DNA of 64,000 nt from JAIROC01 sp031553535 (GCA_031553535.1 JAVBLM010000032.1:36377-100376); one strand, 5' to 3'; positions 1 to 10,294 are shown, counted from the first letter of the stretch. Notes: generated from the letters alone by a model not told the origin. A program made the numbers and translations.

Positions 1-1
1 C

Positions 2-3000
2 CTGGGGGTTGGAAGCTACGCAGTCGGCTTAACGGTAACAAGTCCGGAGGGGTGCTCAAGCACTCTTTCGAAACCACATTTAGTAGAAGTGATCCAATTT
101 AACGTTCAGAAAACAGTTTCCGATACTATTCTCTGTTCTGTTCCGAATGACGTTACTTTTAGAGGATTAGTTAGCACAAATATCGATTACAACTGGTCGT
201 TCGGAGATGGCAGCTCACAAACTTCTACTTACCAGTCTGTAACCCACAAATACACCACATCCGGGACATTCCTGGCAACAGTTGTTGCCAACTACCGAAA
301 TGGTTTATGCTTTGCATACGACACCATGACAATTCATGTTTATGACAGCATAAAGGCTGAGATGTTAATAACAGATAGCATTATGTGTGATTTTGAATTC
401 TCTACCCCCGTACAATTCGAGAATACCACTCCCTATCCTGTTTCCGATGATTTTGGGTTCGGAACTACTACCTGGATATTTGGTGATGGAACTACTGCCA
501 CAGGAAATAATGCTTCCCACATATATAAAAATGATACCAATCGTTATAGTGTCACTATGCAAACCACTACTCCCTATGGTTGTGTATTGGAAGAAATAAC
601 AAGACAGGTTTGGTATCATTCATATACTCCTGTTAACATGAGTGTCGGCACCCTTGGAGGGTGTGCTCCTTTCACCCTGTATAGTGATTTGTTTACATTC
701 CGGCAGGAAGACTGGGACTCACCGGCTGTTACGTTTATATGGGATTGGGGAGACGGATCTCCTTTGGACACGGTAAAACCCTGGGATTCTCTTGCAGGCA
801 CCCCTATTCATACATATACCGATACCGGAGTGTTTGAGATATATCTTACATTCATCAATGAGGCGGGTTGCCCCTATACTGTCCCTTTCGATGTTGTTCC
901 TGTGGGATATCCACCGGCGGCCTGGTTTACTATAGACTATCAGGAAGGTTGTTATTACGAATTTAAGACAACATTGCCCCTGCTGGCTCATGCCTATGAC
1001 AGTTTGGATGCACAAGGAAAACTCATTGCAAAAGCTGCTGCAAACGAATGGTTTTGGACAAATGGAAACGGAAACTGTCCCTGGTTGGTAGATACAAGTT
1101 CTACTTTGTTGCAGGCTTGTGACACGGGTTTTTTACAAATACGCTTGATCCCCTATCACAATAAATGTCCGGGAAATCCCGTCATGCTCGATTCTGTTTC
1201 ATACGTTTGTCCTCCGATAGCAAGTTTTGTCTTTAACGATTCTGCCTATTCTCCTGTTTTTTGCGGATACCCGGTAGAGATTAAACCTAAGAATATTTCG
1301 GTAGGCGCTACGGCATATAAATGGTTTTTCGGGGATGCAGAGAATTTAATTGATCAATCTACCGATACGGCTAAGAATCCTGTATTTGTCTATCCTCAGC
1401 CAACCCCTTTTCTATTTAAAAATGGGGTAACTCCGGGAATACAAGTAACACTGGTTGCATATAACGACGACTCTGTAAATATAAACAGCCCGACTTACAA
1501 CCGCTGTAAGTTCTGTACAGATACAGCAATCGTACCTATTTATATTTCAGATGCTGTTATGAATTATACCAATGTCCCTAAGGATGTCTGCCAGGGCAAT
1601 ACGGTGAAATTTTATGATTCAGGAACTTATAATGCAGGTATATCTTCATGGCAGTTTAAATTCTATCCCGAAGATCCTGCTAACAGAGAACACATAGACA
1701 GTATTTATCCACGCCCCCGTGACAGTGTTTATATTGGTCCGCAAGAAGGGTATCCTCTGATTTTTAGAAATCTGGGCACATACACTTCCATATTGACTTC
1801 AGAAGATGGTTTCCATTGCATACGTTACGATACCATTACCTTTACTATCTTTCCTCAAAGTACTGCTTCCTTTACTTCCGGTAAAGACGGCATCAATTTT
1901 ATAAATGGAAAGGACACCTTATGTGCAAATAATCCGGATATGGTTTATATAAAGGATGCCTCTTATACGCCATCTCCTTTTGATACGGTTAAAGTTACTC
2001 AGTGGCAGTGGAAAATACAGAAAGATTCCTTATCCAGGGATAGTTCAACATTGAAGGATCCGGCATTTGGAATTACTTCCGAAGGGTTATACGATGTAAA
2101 GCTACGTATTGCCAATCAATATGGCTGTATAACCGACTCCGTATTTAAAGAGCAGGTATTAGTCAATAAAATTACGGCTGTTTTCTACCCTTCACAAGAA
2201 GCATATTGTAATCACACGGAAGTGGAATTTAATAATTTATCATTTATATCGCTCTACGATCACAATAAAAACACAAAGCTGTTTTGTACCTGGGACTGGG
2301 GGGACGGATCGCCTTCCGAGATACAAACAGGTACAATAGATAGAATGTACCATACTTATCATAGATCAAATATTCCGGATACTGTTTATGTAACGCTTAC
2401 CGTATCCACTGCCGATGGATCATGTTCCGATACATATACCGCTCCTGTTATAATTAAAGGGCCAAAAGCAAACTTTACCGACAATGGACACCGGTTCCCA
2501 TGCCCTGAAGCCGGAAGAAAGATCAGCTTCCAAAACACCTCCACAGGGAATCCGGTATGGTATTATTGGAACTTCGGGGATTCTCTTAGCGGCAATGCAA
2601 ATGAATCCAATCTCAAAGATCCTATTCATGATTACCTGCGTGCAGGAACATACGACCTCACCCTCGTTGTCAGAGATAGTATCGGATGTACCGATACACT
2701 TTTTATCCCGAAACATGTATTTATTGACGGCCCTATCGGAAACTTTCATTATGGCGAACTGGGCGGATGCGCCGACCATCGTGTCGTATTTGTTCCTTTA
2801 ACTACCAATACCGATACAATAATAATAAGCCCCGACAGGGCAGATATACTCATGCAGGGAGGGAACGAAGTGAACGACTCTTTGTGGTATACCTATCCAA
2901 CACTTGGCATGTACCTTCCTTATTTCTATCTTATCAAATGGACAGATAACAATGGTACTCTGGAAAGATGCGTTGTTGAATGGCCCGGAACAGATACCAT

Positions 3001-4108
3001 CTTTGTAGTGGACATAATCCCTGATTTTGAAACAGACTCTATTTATTGTGCCCGGTCTCCTATCGAGTTTCCCAATACAACAACGTTGTTGCCTGCTGCT
3101 TCATTTGATATTGATTCCACGGTATGGACATTCGGGAACGGAGATTCATTGAATGCGATTGACGGATATACATACTACCGTTATATCGGCACTTATACCG
3201 TCAACATGAAGGTATATGCGAAAAATTGCATTAAAGAAATATCAAAACCCATTGAAATAATAGAGGTTCCGGATACGATTTATACAAGCCCGGATTCCGC
3301 CAATGCCTGTGAGAACAATATAGAAGTTACCCTTATTGCAGACTCCCTCTCCGGAATTCCTGAGGGACTGATACCGCAATACAAATGGACATTCGATGAT
3401 GGTGAAATTATTGAAGGGAATCCAGCATCGAGGTCTTTCCTTTCTTCGGGAGTCTACCCTTATAAACTGGAAATAACTTTTGGAATATCCAATTGTGCCA
3501 AAACACATTTAGATACAATTAATATCCAGGTTTATAGTTCTCCCGTTGCCGAATTCGAAGCGAAGCCGCAAACAGCAAACTTTGGGGAAGAAATTCAGTT
3601 TATAGATAAATCATCTCCCGGAAAAGGAAGTCTGACAAGCTGGTACTGGAACTTTGGCGACAGTACCAACAGTTCTTTACAAAACCCTGCCCATACATAT
3701 ACCAATACATCCGGACGTATTACCGTTTTATTAAAGATCGAAGATGAATTCGGATGTAAAGACAGCGTAGAACATGAAGTCTTGATATTGGAAAGTTTGG
3801 AATTTCCCAATATCTTTTCTCCTATTGGTAGCGATGGAAAACGATATGTTTTCAGGCCGCTTGAAGATAAAGGATATTTTAAGGATTTCAAAATAGAAAT
3901 CTATAACCGCTGGGGAAATTCAATCTGGACTAACTCCTGTACAAATCCCAATTGCCCCGACTATGGAGATTCATTTTGGTGGGACGGATATAATAAATCC
4001 GGAGAGCTGGTAAAAGATGGCGTATACTACTGGGTAGTTTATGCTACTCCTCTTTCCGGAACAAAACCTTTGACGAAAAACGGATCTGTGACTGTTGTCA
4101 GTAAATAA
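2..4108 (+). CDS. Giant PKD-domain surface protein with T9SS type B C-terminal domain (5' end outside window)
   Basis: The reading frame is open from base 2, so this is the 3' part (about 1368 visible residues) of a longer gene. A GTG at 89 looks like a start but is internal: the codons before it match the paralog at 5259-10289 (a region ending LSKPHLVEV here and LSKPRLIEV there). The protein is a string of PKD-like modules with W-x-FGDG or WDWGDG motifs, each closed by H-x-Y and a G-x-Y-x-V strand. It ends in a gliding-motility-type domain (FPNIFSPIG, then YNRWG, then DGVYYWVV), the signature of type B T9SS cargo. Expected location is the cell surface or outside the cell, likely in adhesion or matrix; that role is inference. 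The stop codon TAA coincides with the first bases of a dispersed TIR element. Confidence 0.9.
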   Translation: MGVGSYAVGLTVTSPEGCSSTLSKPHLVEVIQFNVQKTVSDTILCSVPNDVTFRGLVSTNIDYNWSFGDGSSQTSTYQSVTHKYTTSGTFLATVVANYRNGLCFAYDTMTIHVYDSIKAEMLITDSIMCDFEFSTPVQFENTTPYPVSDDFGFGTTTWIFGDGTTATGNNASHIYKNDTNRYSVTMQTTTPYGCVLEEITRQVWYHSYTPVNMSVGTLGGCAPFTLYSDLFTFRQEDWDSPAVTFIWDWGDGSPLDTVKPWDSLAGTPIHTYTDTGVFEIYLTFINEAGCPYTVPFDVVPVGYPPAAWFTIDYQEGCYYEFKTTLPLLAHAYDSLDAQGKLIAKAAANEWFWTNGNGNCPWLVDTSSTLLQACDTGFLQIRLIPYHNKCPGNPVMLDSVSYVCPPIASFVFNDSAYSPVFCGYPVEIKPKNISVGATAYKWFFGDAENLIDQSTDTAKNPVFVYPQPTPFLFKNGVTPGIQVTLVAYNDDSVNINSPTYNRCKFCTDTAIVPIYISDAVMNYTNVPKDVCQGNTVKFYDSGTYNAGISSWQFKFYPEDPANREHIDSIYPRPRDSVYIGPQEGYPLIFRNLGTYTSILTSEDGFHCIRYDTITFTIFPQSTASFTSGKDGINFINGKDTLCANNPDMVYIKDASYTPSPFDTVKVTQWQWKIQKDSLSRDSSTLKDPAFGITSEGLYDVKLRIANQYGCITDSVFKEQVLVNKITAVFYPSQEAYCNHTEVEFNNLSFISLYDHNKNTKLFCTWDWGDGSPSEIQTGTIDRMYHTYHRSNIPDTVYVTLTVSTADGSCSDTYTAPVIIKGPKANFTDNGHRFPCPEAGRKISFQNTSTGNPVWYYWNFGDSLSGNANESNLKDPIHDYLRAGTYDLTLVVRDSIGCTDTLFIPKHVFIDGPIGNFHYGELGGCADHRVVFVPLTTNTDTIIISPDRADILMQGGNEVNDSLWYTYPTLGMYLPYFYLIKWTDNNGTLERCVVEWPGTDTIFVVDIIPDFETDSIYCARSPIEFPNTTTLLPAASFDIDSTVWTFGNGDSLNAIDGYTYYRYIGTYTVNMKVYAKNCIKEISKPIEIIEVPDTIYTSPDSANACENNIEVTLIADSLSGIPEGLIPQYKWTFDDGEIIEGNPASRSFLSSGVYPYKLEITFGISNCAKTHLDTINIQVYSSPVAEFEAKPQTANFGEEIQFIDKSSPGKGSLTSWYWNFGDSTNSSLQNPAHTYTNTSGRITVLLKIEDEFGCKDSVEHEVLILESLEFPNIFSPIGSDGKRYVFRPLEDKGYFKDFKIEIYNRWGNSIWTNSCTNPNCPDYGDSFWWDGYNKSGELVKDGVYYWVVYATPLSGTKPLTKNGSVTVVSK

Positions 4109-4257
4109 CAGAAGTCACGCAAGTGGACGTAAATAAGATAAAATCGATAAAATAGATAAAGCCGATAAAAGGTAGAAATCATTAATAACTAACCACTAAC
4201 AGTTAACCACTATTTCTGGTAACTTCCTGTAACTTCATTTAACTTGCATAATTTCTG
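4106..4257 (+). repeat. TIR element copy A (subfamily 1)
   Basis: Element of about 150 bp bounded by inverted ends (CAGAAGTCACGCAAGT on the left, ACTTGCATAATTTCTG on the right). The interior has GATAAAA-type units, then AACCACTAACAGTTAACCAC, then TAACTTC repeats. It is nearly identical to the reverse complement of the copy at 38881-39033. It directly abuts the PKD gene, whose TAA stop is also the first three bases of the element's TAACAGAAG end. It has no coding capacity. Confidence 0.85.
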
Positions 4258-4343
4258 TAAATAAGCCAATCAACAACAGCAACGATAGCAAATCAAGCGG
4301 CGGGGAATGACTGAAAATAAAAAGGAAAACCGCCCTTCTGTCA

Positions 4344-4410
4344 GGGATTAACTTTGTTGAGCTCACAAGCCCGGTTGCTTCTTTCTCGTTCCTCGTCATC
4401 GCGGATGACG
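4344..4410 (+). repeat. GGATTAACT-family repeat with small hairpin
   Basis: Begins with GGGATTAACTTTGTTGAGCTC, a sequence recurring at 18234, 32536 (reverse), 43022 (reverse) and 57200. It is followed by a perfect 7-bp hairpin, CGTCATCgcgGATGACG, at 4394-4410. No ORF is convincing here. Confidence 0.6.
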
Positions 4411-4455
4411 GTAATATGCCGGTTCGGAGTGGCATTGGTTGAAAGAACGACAAAG

Positions 4456-4833
4456 TCCGAAGGCCCGGGAAGATAGAACCAGAACTCAGGCAACGAATCC
4501 GGAGGCCCGGGAAGGTAGAACCGGAACTCAGGCAACGAATCCGGAGGCCCGGGAAGGCAGAACCAGAACTCAGGCAATGAATCCGGAAGCCCGGGAAGGC
4601 AGAACCAGAACTCAGGCAACAAATCCGGAGGCCCGGGAAGGTAGAACCGGAACTCAGGCAACGAATCCGGAAGCCCGGGAAGGTAGAACCAGAACTCAGG
4701 CAACAAATCCGGAAGCCCGGGAAGGCGGAACCGGAACTCAGGCAACGAATCCGGAAGTCCGGGAAGATAGAACCGGAACTCAGGCAACGAATCCGGAAGC
4801 CCGGGAAGGCGGAACCGGCTCCAGGGCAGCCAA
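4456..4833. repeat. Tandem array 1: nine 42-bp units, GC-rich
   Basis: Unit starts fall every 42 bp from 4456 (4498, 4540, 4582 and so on to 4792). Each unit contains TCCGGAAGCCCGGGA-like and GGAACTCAGGCAAC segments, with single-base variation between units; the last unit is degenerate. The array is much more GC-rich than its surroundings. Because 42 is divisible by 3, several frames stay open on both strands and give artefactual 14-residue-repeat proteins. It is flanked by oppositely oriented TIR elements (copies A and B). Confidence 0.95.
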
Positions 4834-4921
4834 TCCGGATATTCCAAGCCCTTCCCGCCGATTTTCGACCCCCCTTTACAGCGGAAAATTCGTTTGCCGG
4901 AGGCAGATAATAAACAACTAT

Positions 4922-5135
4922 TAACAGAAGTTACGCAAGTTAAATGAAGTTACAGGAAGTTACCAGAAATAGTGGTTAACTGTTAGTGGTTAGTTATTAA
5001 TGATTTCTACCTTTTATCGGCTTTATCGATTTTATCGGTTTTATCTATTTTATCTTTTTTATCGGTTTTATCCTTTCTGCCTGTTGCCTTCTGCCTATTG
5101 CGTTACTATAACGTTTCCACTTGCGTAACTTCTGC
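4922..5135 (-). repeat. TIR element copy B (subfamily 2), inverted relative to copy A
   Basis: Begins TAACAGAAGTTACGCAAGT and ends ACTTGCGTAACTTCTG, which are perfect inverted ends over 15 bp. It carries the same core as copy A in reverse orientation but has an extended run of TTTTATCGG-type units of about 10 bp and an extra segment (CAGAAGGCAACAGGCAG when read in reverse) shared with the copies at 32.4 and 46.1 kb. Copies A and B form a large inverted repeat around array 1. Confidence 0.85.
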
Positions 5136-5246
5136 TTTTAACTAAAAACTTCTCTCCATAAAAAAAATCTGATAAAAAACAATCCCGAAGCAACAAAATG
5201 AACACTTTTTACATCTATATCTAAAATGGGATATAATCTTTTATAT

Positions 5247-5254
5247 TATATTTG
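5247..5254 (+). promoter_or_regulatory. Candidate -7 element TATATTTG
   Basis: Matches the Bacteroidota -7 consensus TAnnTTTG. It lies only four bases before the ATG at 5259, so if used the transcript would be leaderless or nearly so. No clear -33 element was seen. Confidence 0.4.
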
Positions 5255-5258
5255 CAAG

Positions 5259-8200
5259 ATGAAAGAAAGTTTCCTTAGTATACTATTTATCCTGTATCTT
5301 GTTAACATACATGCTCAACAGGCAGGGTTTACATTTAGCCAACCTTCAAAGTGTGCGCCTTCTACTGTTAGCTTTACCAATACTTCTACCGGCAGCCCGG
5401 ATAGTTGTCACTGGAATTTTGACGACGGATTCTCCTCTCCAAGTGCTAATCCGACACATCCTTTTACCAATGCCGGAATATATACAGTGACATTAACAGC
5501 CTATTATCCCAATAATATTTCCAACACCTATACCCAGGCTGTTGAAGTACTCCCTCCCCCTTCTTTCAGTTTCAGGAAGTTGAATGATTCGGTTTGTCCG
5601 GGTGGGTCTATTTCGTTCACTTCTTCGGTAACATATCCTGCTAATGCAAACGCAATACGTTCTTACTCATGGGACTTCGGCGACGGAGGCTTCAGTTCAG
5701 CCCCTAATCCTACGTATCAATACATGAATGTTCCCAACAATCCTGTTCTTTATCCGGTTTCTTTGACCGTTACCGATACCAACGGATGTAACCAGAAAGT
5801 AACTATCTCTAATTATATATATGTAAAGCCCAAACCGGTGATAGATTTTATCGTCGACAAACAGTTTTTCTGTATCCCCGATACACCTGTTGTTACGTTT
5901 ACCAATCAAACAACGGCTACAACAAACAATGCTTACGTATGGCATTTTGGTGACGGAGCGCAAAGCACGCTTGAAAACCCGGTTCACAATTATCATGGTA
6001 TTGGAAATTATTCGGTCAGTTTAACGGCAACAAGTCAGGAAGGATGTACAAACACACTCTCAAAGCCCCGGCTTATAGAGGTAATCAATTACCAGGTAAA
6101 GATAACTGCATCCGATACTATTCTTTGTTCTGTCCCTGTCAAAGTTACATTCGAGGCAACCTCCAGCAGTACGAATAATAATTACACCTGGAATTTTGGT
6201 GACGGGGGAGGCGGGCAATCGTCAATTCATCCTGTAACACATACGTACAACACTTCCGGAACGTACACAGTAACCGTTATTGCAAATTCTCATAATGGGG
6301 CGTGTCTTGCTTACGATACAATAAGAGTACATGTATACGACAGTATCGGCGCTGAAATGTTGATCAACGGCACAAGCCCATATCCCTATTATATACCTCC
6401 TCCTTTTCCCAGTGGCAGGATGGTGCCCCGTTTCTATGCTTTATGCAATTTTCAGCTCCCCGATCCCGTTCTGTTTGAAAATGCAAGCCCCTATTCTTCC
6501 ACCGATGATTTCGGGTTTGGTTCTACTTCCTGGTGGTTTGGCGATGGAGACAGTGCAAGAAGAGATCCTGCTCCTCATATCTTCAGCAATGATACCGATC
6601 GTTACTCCATTACCATGCAGACGGTTACTCCTTACGGATGTTTGTTAGAAAAAATAACAACTGAGATCTGGTTTCATTCATACATACCTCCTACCCAGAT
6701 AAGAACAGATACAATAGGAGGTTGCGCCCCTCTCACTTTAGACAGTACTATATTTTACTATACGCCTCAAAGCTGGGATATTCTTCCCGATACTTTTATA
6801 TGGGATTGGGGAGACGGGTCGCCTTTGGATACAACCCTTTGGTCGTCCGTTTCACCCTTACTAACATCACCATTCCGGGTACGGCCAACGCCATCGTCAT
6901 TTACAAACCACACCTATACCGATACGGGAATATATACCATCATGCTTACCCTCATCAACGAAATAGGCTGCCCGTATACGATAAGATACGATGTTATTCC
7001 GGTAGGATATCCTCCCAAAGCCGGGATTATACCCACATTTGAAGAGGCATGTTACTCCAAGGCAAAAACTACCTTTGCATTTATTCAGGCATTCGACAGT
7101 GTGGATGCGCAAGGTAATATCATTGCCAGGGCTCACGCAGACGAATGGCTTTGGTCTGATCTGGATGGATTTTGCTATTGGACAGCAGAAAAAGATACTA
7201 CAACGCTGCGGGTTTGTGACACAGGTTATCAGCATATACGCATGGTGCCCTATCACAATAAATGCCCGGGGGATACGGTTACGATGGAGAAGGTTGCTTA
7301 TGTTTGTCCTCCCATGGCAGGCTTCACTACCAACGGCTCAGTCTTCTCTGCGAGTTATTGCGACTATCCCGTGCGTATCGAACTGGACAACACATCACGG
7401 GGCGCCACGGCATATAAATGGTTTTTGGGCGATGCCGTGGACTTGATAAACCAATCTACCGATACGGCAAAAAATCCTCCTCCGCTTGTATATCTCCAAT
7501 CAACTCCGTTTTTATCTCAGTACAGGCTAAATCCCGGAATAACCATAACAATGGTAGCATACAATGATGATTCTGTAGATATAAACAGCCCCACGTATAA
7601 TCGCTGTAAATTCTGTACGGATACCGTATCCTCCTATTTTATAATTTATGACGGCAAGACCAGTCTTGTCCATCTTCCCCAAAACATTTGCCAGGGAAGT
7701 ATGGTAACATTTTATGATCAGGGAACCTATGATTATTATGTAGATGAATGGACGCTTGATTTCTATCCGCAAGATCCCTTAAATAATGAACATACAAGCG
7801 GTTATTCATCCCTTCGTGAAAATAAATCCAGCAAGTGCGAATCCATACTGTGTGGTGGCGGTGGTTGCTCACACATTGTGGTTGATCCGGTTGACGATTA
7901 TGCCGATATTCAGAAAGAAGGACTTTCTTTGGCCTTCAACAATATGGATAATTACAGGGCGGTATTAAGGACAATCGAATTTGGTTCGAGATGCATCCGC
8001 AGCGACACCATTTATTTTACTGTCTACCCCCAAAGCACGCCGTCTTTTCTTACAAGCAAAAGCGGTATTGGGTTTACCGATAAAAAAGATACCTTATGTG
8101 CAAACAATCCGGACATACTTTACTTATGGGATGCTTCTTACACATTATCCCCCTTCGACACGGCCAAGATTACCCGGTGGGAGTGGAAAATGCGGAAAGA

Positions 8201-10289
8201 TTCCATCTCCAGGGACAGTTCAACATTACAGAATACACTATTCAAGGATACGGCCGCAGGAATATATGATATAAGCCTGCATCTTGTCAATGAATATGGC
8301 TGTATCTCCGATTCCGTATTCAAAGAACATGTTCTTGTTAACAAAATCACAACGGATTTCCACCCTTCCCAAGGCACCTTCTGTAATCATACGCCAATAG
8401 AATTTAATAATTTCTCGTACATAGCTCCTTACGATCACAATAAAAACACAAAGCTGACTTGTACGTGGGACTGGGGAGACGGTACTCCTCCCTATATACA
8501 AACAGGTACCGTAGGCAAAATATATCATACGTATCACAGGTCGAAACTTCCGGATACTGTTTATGTAACGCTCACCGTATCGGCGAATGGAATTTGTTCG
8601 GGTACACTTACCGCCCCGCTCATCATTGCAGGCCCCACCGCAAATTTTACCGATGACGGACACCGGTTTCCCTGTCCCGGGAACGGAAGAAAGATCAACT
8701 TCCAAAGCACTTCCACCGGAAACCCGGTCTGGTTCTATTGGAACTTCGGGGATTCTTTAAGTGGAATTAATAATGAGTCTAATGTAAAAGATCCCATTCA
8801 TGATTACCTGCGTGCAGGAACATACGACCTCACCCTCATTGTAAAAGATACCAACAAATGTGCCGATACACTTTTTGTCCCCAAACATGTATTTATCGAC
8901 GGGCCGGCCGGAAACTTTCAATATGGCGAACTAAGCGGATGCGTCGACCATCGTGTTGTATTTGTTCCGTCAACAACCAATACGGACAGCGTAATTGTAA
9001 ATCCTGACAGAGCCAACCCTATTACGGAAGGGGGAACAAAGGTAAATGATTCTTTGTGGTACACATACCAAAAAGTTGGCCTGTACGTTCCCTATTTCTA
9101 TCTTATTAAATGGACGGATAACAACGGTACACTGGAGCGGTGCGTTGTTGAATGGCCCGGAACAGATACCGTCTTTGTAAGAGATATAATCCCTGATTTT
9201 AAAGCAGATTCCATCTATTGTTCCCGGTCTCCTGTCGAATTTCCCAATACAACAACGTTGTTGCCGGCTGCTTCATTTGGTATTGATTCCACGATATGGA
9301 CATTCGGAAACGGGGATTCTTTAAAGGCTATTGACGGATATACACAGTACGATACGGTTGGTATTTACAACGTGAATATGATTGTATATGCAAAGAATTG
9401 TACCAAACAAATAACAAAGCCTGTTGAAGTAATCGATCTTACAAATACAATGTATACCGGCCCGGATTCAGCCAATACCTGTGGAAGCAATATAGAAGTT
9501 AACCTTATGGCAGACTCCATCTCCGGAATTCCTATGGAACTGATACCACAATACAAATGGGTGTTTGATGATGGTGAAATTATTGAAGGGAATCCTGCAT
9601 CCCGGTCTTTTCACACCTCCGGGGTTTACCCCTATCGGGTGGAAATAACGTTCGGGATATCCAATTGTTTTATCATACATTCCGACACAATTAATATCCA
9701 GTTTTATAGCTCTCCCGTTGCCGAATTCGAAGCAAAGCCGCAAACAGTAAACTTTGGAGAAGAGATCCGGTTTATAGATAAATCATCTCCCGGAAACGGG
9801 ATTTTAATAAGCTGGTATTGGAACTTTGGCGACAGTACCGGCAGTTCTTTACAAAACCCCGCCCATACATATACCAATACATCCGGATACATTACCGTTC
9901 TACTAAAAATCGAAGATGAATTCGGATGTAAAGACAGCATCGAACATGAAGTGTTGATATTAGAAAGCCTGGACTTTCCCAATATCTTTACTCCTATCGG
10001 GACTGATGGGAAAAGATATGTCTTCAGACCCCTCGAGAAGAAAGGATATTTCAAAGATTTTCTAATAGATATATATAACCGCTGGGGGAACTTAATCTGG
10101 ACCAACTCCTGCACAGAGCCCAATTGTCCCGACTATGCAGATCCTTTTTGGTGGGACGGATATAATAAATCAGGGGAACTCGTACATGATGGTGTATATT
10201 ACTGGGTGGTTTCTGCTACTCCTCTTTCCGGTACAAAGCCATTGATAAAAAACGGATCTGTAACAGTTGTTGGTAGAAATGGAAAATAA
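5259..10289 (+). CDS. Giant PKD-domain surface protein with T9SS type B C-terminal domain (complete)
   Basis: About 1676 aa. The ATG at 5259 was chosen because it opens a clean signal peptide (MKESFLSILFILYLV, cleavage near HAQQ); the open frame also runs 11 codons upstream. At least six PKD-like modules fill residues about 30-560 (motifs WNFDDG, WDFGDG, WHFGDG, WNFGDG, WWFGDG, WDWGDG). A middle region has fewer canonical motifs, then more PKD modules follow (WDWGDG, WNFGDS, WTFGNG, WVFDDG, WNFGDS). The last 95 residues or so are the T9SS type B domain (FPNIFTPIG, YNRWGN, DGVYYWVV). It is a close paralog of the gene ending at 4108 over its whole visible length, so the pair arose by tandem duplication. 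Likely exported across the outer membrane and surface-attached; ligand unknown. Confidence 0.93.
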   Translation: MKESFLSILFILYLVNIHAQQAGFTFSQPSKCAPSTVSFTNTSTGSPDSCHWNFDDGFSSPSANPTHPFTNAGIYTVTLTAYYPNNISNTYTQAVEVLPPPSFSFRKLNDSVCPGGSISFTSSVTYPANANAIRSYSWDFGDGGFSSAPNPTYQYMNVPNNPVLYPVSLTVTDTNGCNQKVTISNYIYVKPKPVIDFIVDKQFFCIPDTPVVTFTNQTTATTNNAYVWHFGDGAQSTLENPVHNYHGIGNYSVSLTATSQEGCTNTLSKPRLIEVINYQVKITASDTILCSVPVKVTFEATSSSTNNNYTWNFGDGGGGQSSIHPVTHTYNTSGTYTVTVIANSHNGACLAYDTIRVHVYDSIGAEMLINGTSPYPYYIPPPFPSGRMVPRFYALCNFQLPDPVLFENASPYSSTDDFGFGSTSWWFGDGDSARRDPAPHIFSNDTDRYSITMQTVTPYGCLLEKITTEIWFHSYIPPTQIRTDTIGGCAPLTLDSTIFYYTPQSWDILPDTFIWDWGDGSPLDTTLWSSVSPLLTSPFRVRPTPSSFTNHTYTDTGIYTIMLTLINEIGCPYTIRYDVIPVGYPPKAGIIPTFEEACYSKAKTTFAFIQAFDSVDAQGNIIARAHADEWLWSDLDGFCYWTAEKDTTTLRVCDTGYQHIRMVPYHNKCPGDTVTMEKVAYVCPPMAGFTTNGSVFSASYCDYPVRIELDNTSRGATAYKWFLGDAVDLINQSTDTAKNPPPLVYLQSTPFLSQYRLNPGITITMVAYNDDSVDINSPTYNRCKFCTDTVSSYFIIYDGKTSLVHLPQNICQGSMVTFYDQGTYDYYVDEWTLDFYPQDPLNNEHTSGYSSLRENKSSKCESILCGGGGCSHIVVDPVDDYADIQKEGLSLAFNNMDNYRAVLRTIEFGSRCIRSDTIYFTVYPQSTPSFLTSKSGIGFTDKKDTLCANNPDILYLWDASYTLSPFDTAKITRWEWKMRKDSISRDSSTLQNTLFKDTAAGIYDISLHLVNEYGCISDSVFKEHVLVNKITTDFHPSQGTFCNHTPIEFNNFSYIAPYDHNKNTKLTCTWDWGDGTPPYIQTGTVGKIYHTYHRSKLPDTVYVTLTVSANGICSGTLTAPLIIAGPTANFTDDGHRFPCPGNGRKINFQSTSTGNPVWFYWNFGDSLSGINNESNVKDPIHDYLRAGTYDLTLIVKDTNKCADTLFVPKHVFIDGPAGNFQYGELSGCVDHRVVFVPSTTNTDSVIVNPDRANPITEGGTKVNDSLWYTYQKVGLYVPYFYLIKWTDNNGTLERCVVEWPGTDTVFVRDIIPDFKADSIYCSRSPVEFPNTTTLLPAASFGIDSTIWTFGNGDSLKAIDGYTQYDTVGIYNVNMIVYAKNCTKQITKPVEVIDLTNTMYTGPDSANTCGSNIEVNLMADSISGIPMELIPQYKWVFDDGEIIEGNPASRSFHTSGVYPYRVEITFGISNCFIIHSDTINIQFYSSPVAEFEAKPQTVNFGEEIRFIDKSSPGNGILISWYWNFGDSTGSSLQNPAHTYTNTSGYITVLLKIEDEFGCKDSIEHEVLILESLDFPNIFTPIGTDGKRYVFRPLEKKGYFKDFLIDIYNRWGNLIWTNSCTEPNCPDYADPFWWDGYNKSGELVHDGVYYWVVSATPLSGTKPLIKNGSVTVVGRNGK

Positions 10290-10294
10290 AAAGC

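Noticed and set aside
4341..4924. Two overlapping repeat proteins on opposite strands (161 and 168 aa)
   Set aside because: Both arise because a 42-bp unit keeps every stop-free frame open. No signal, start context or family; homologous-type arrays at other loci have a 43-bp period and cannot code.
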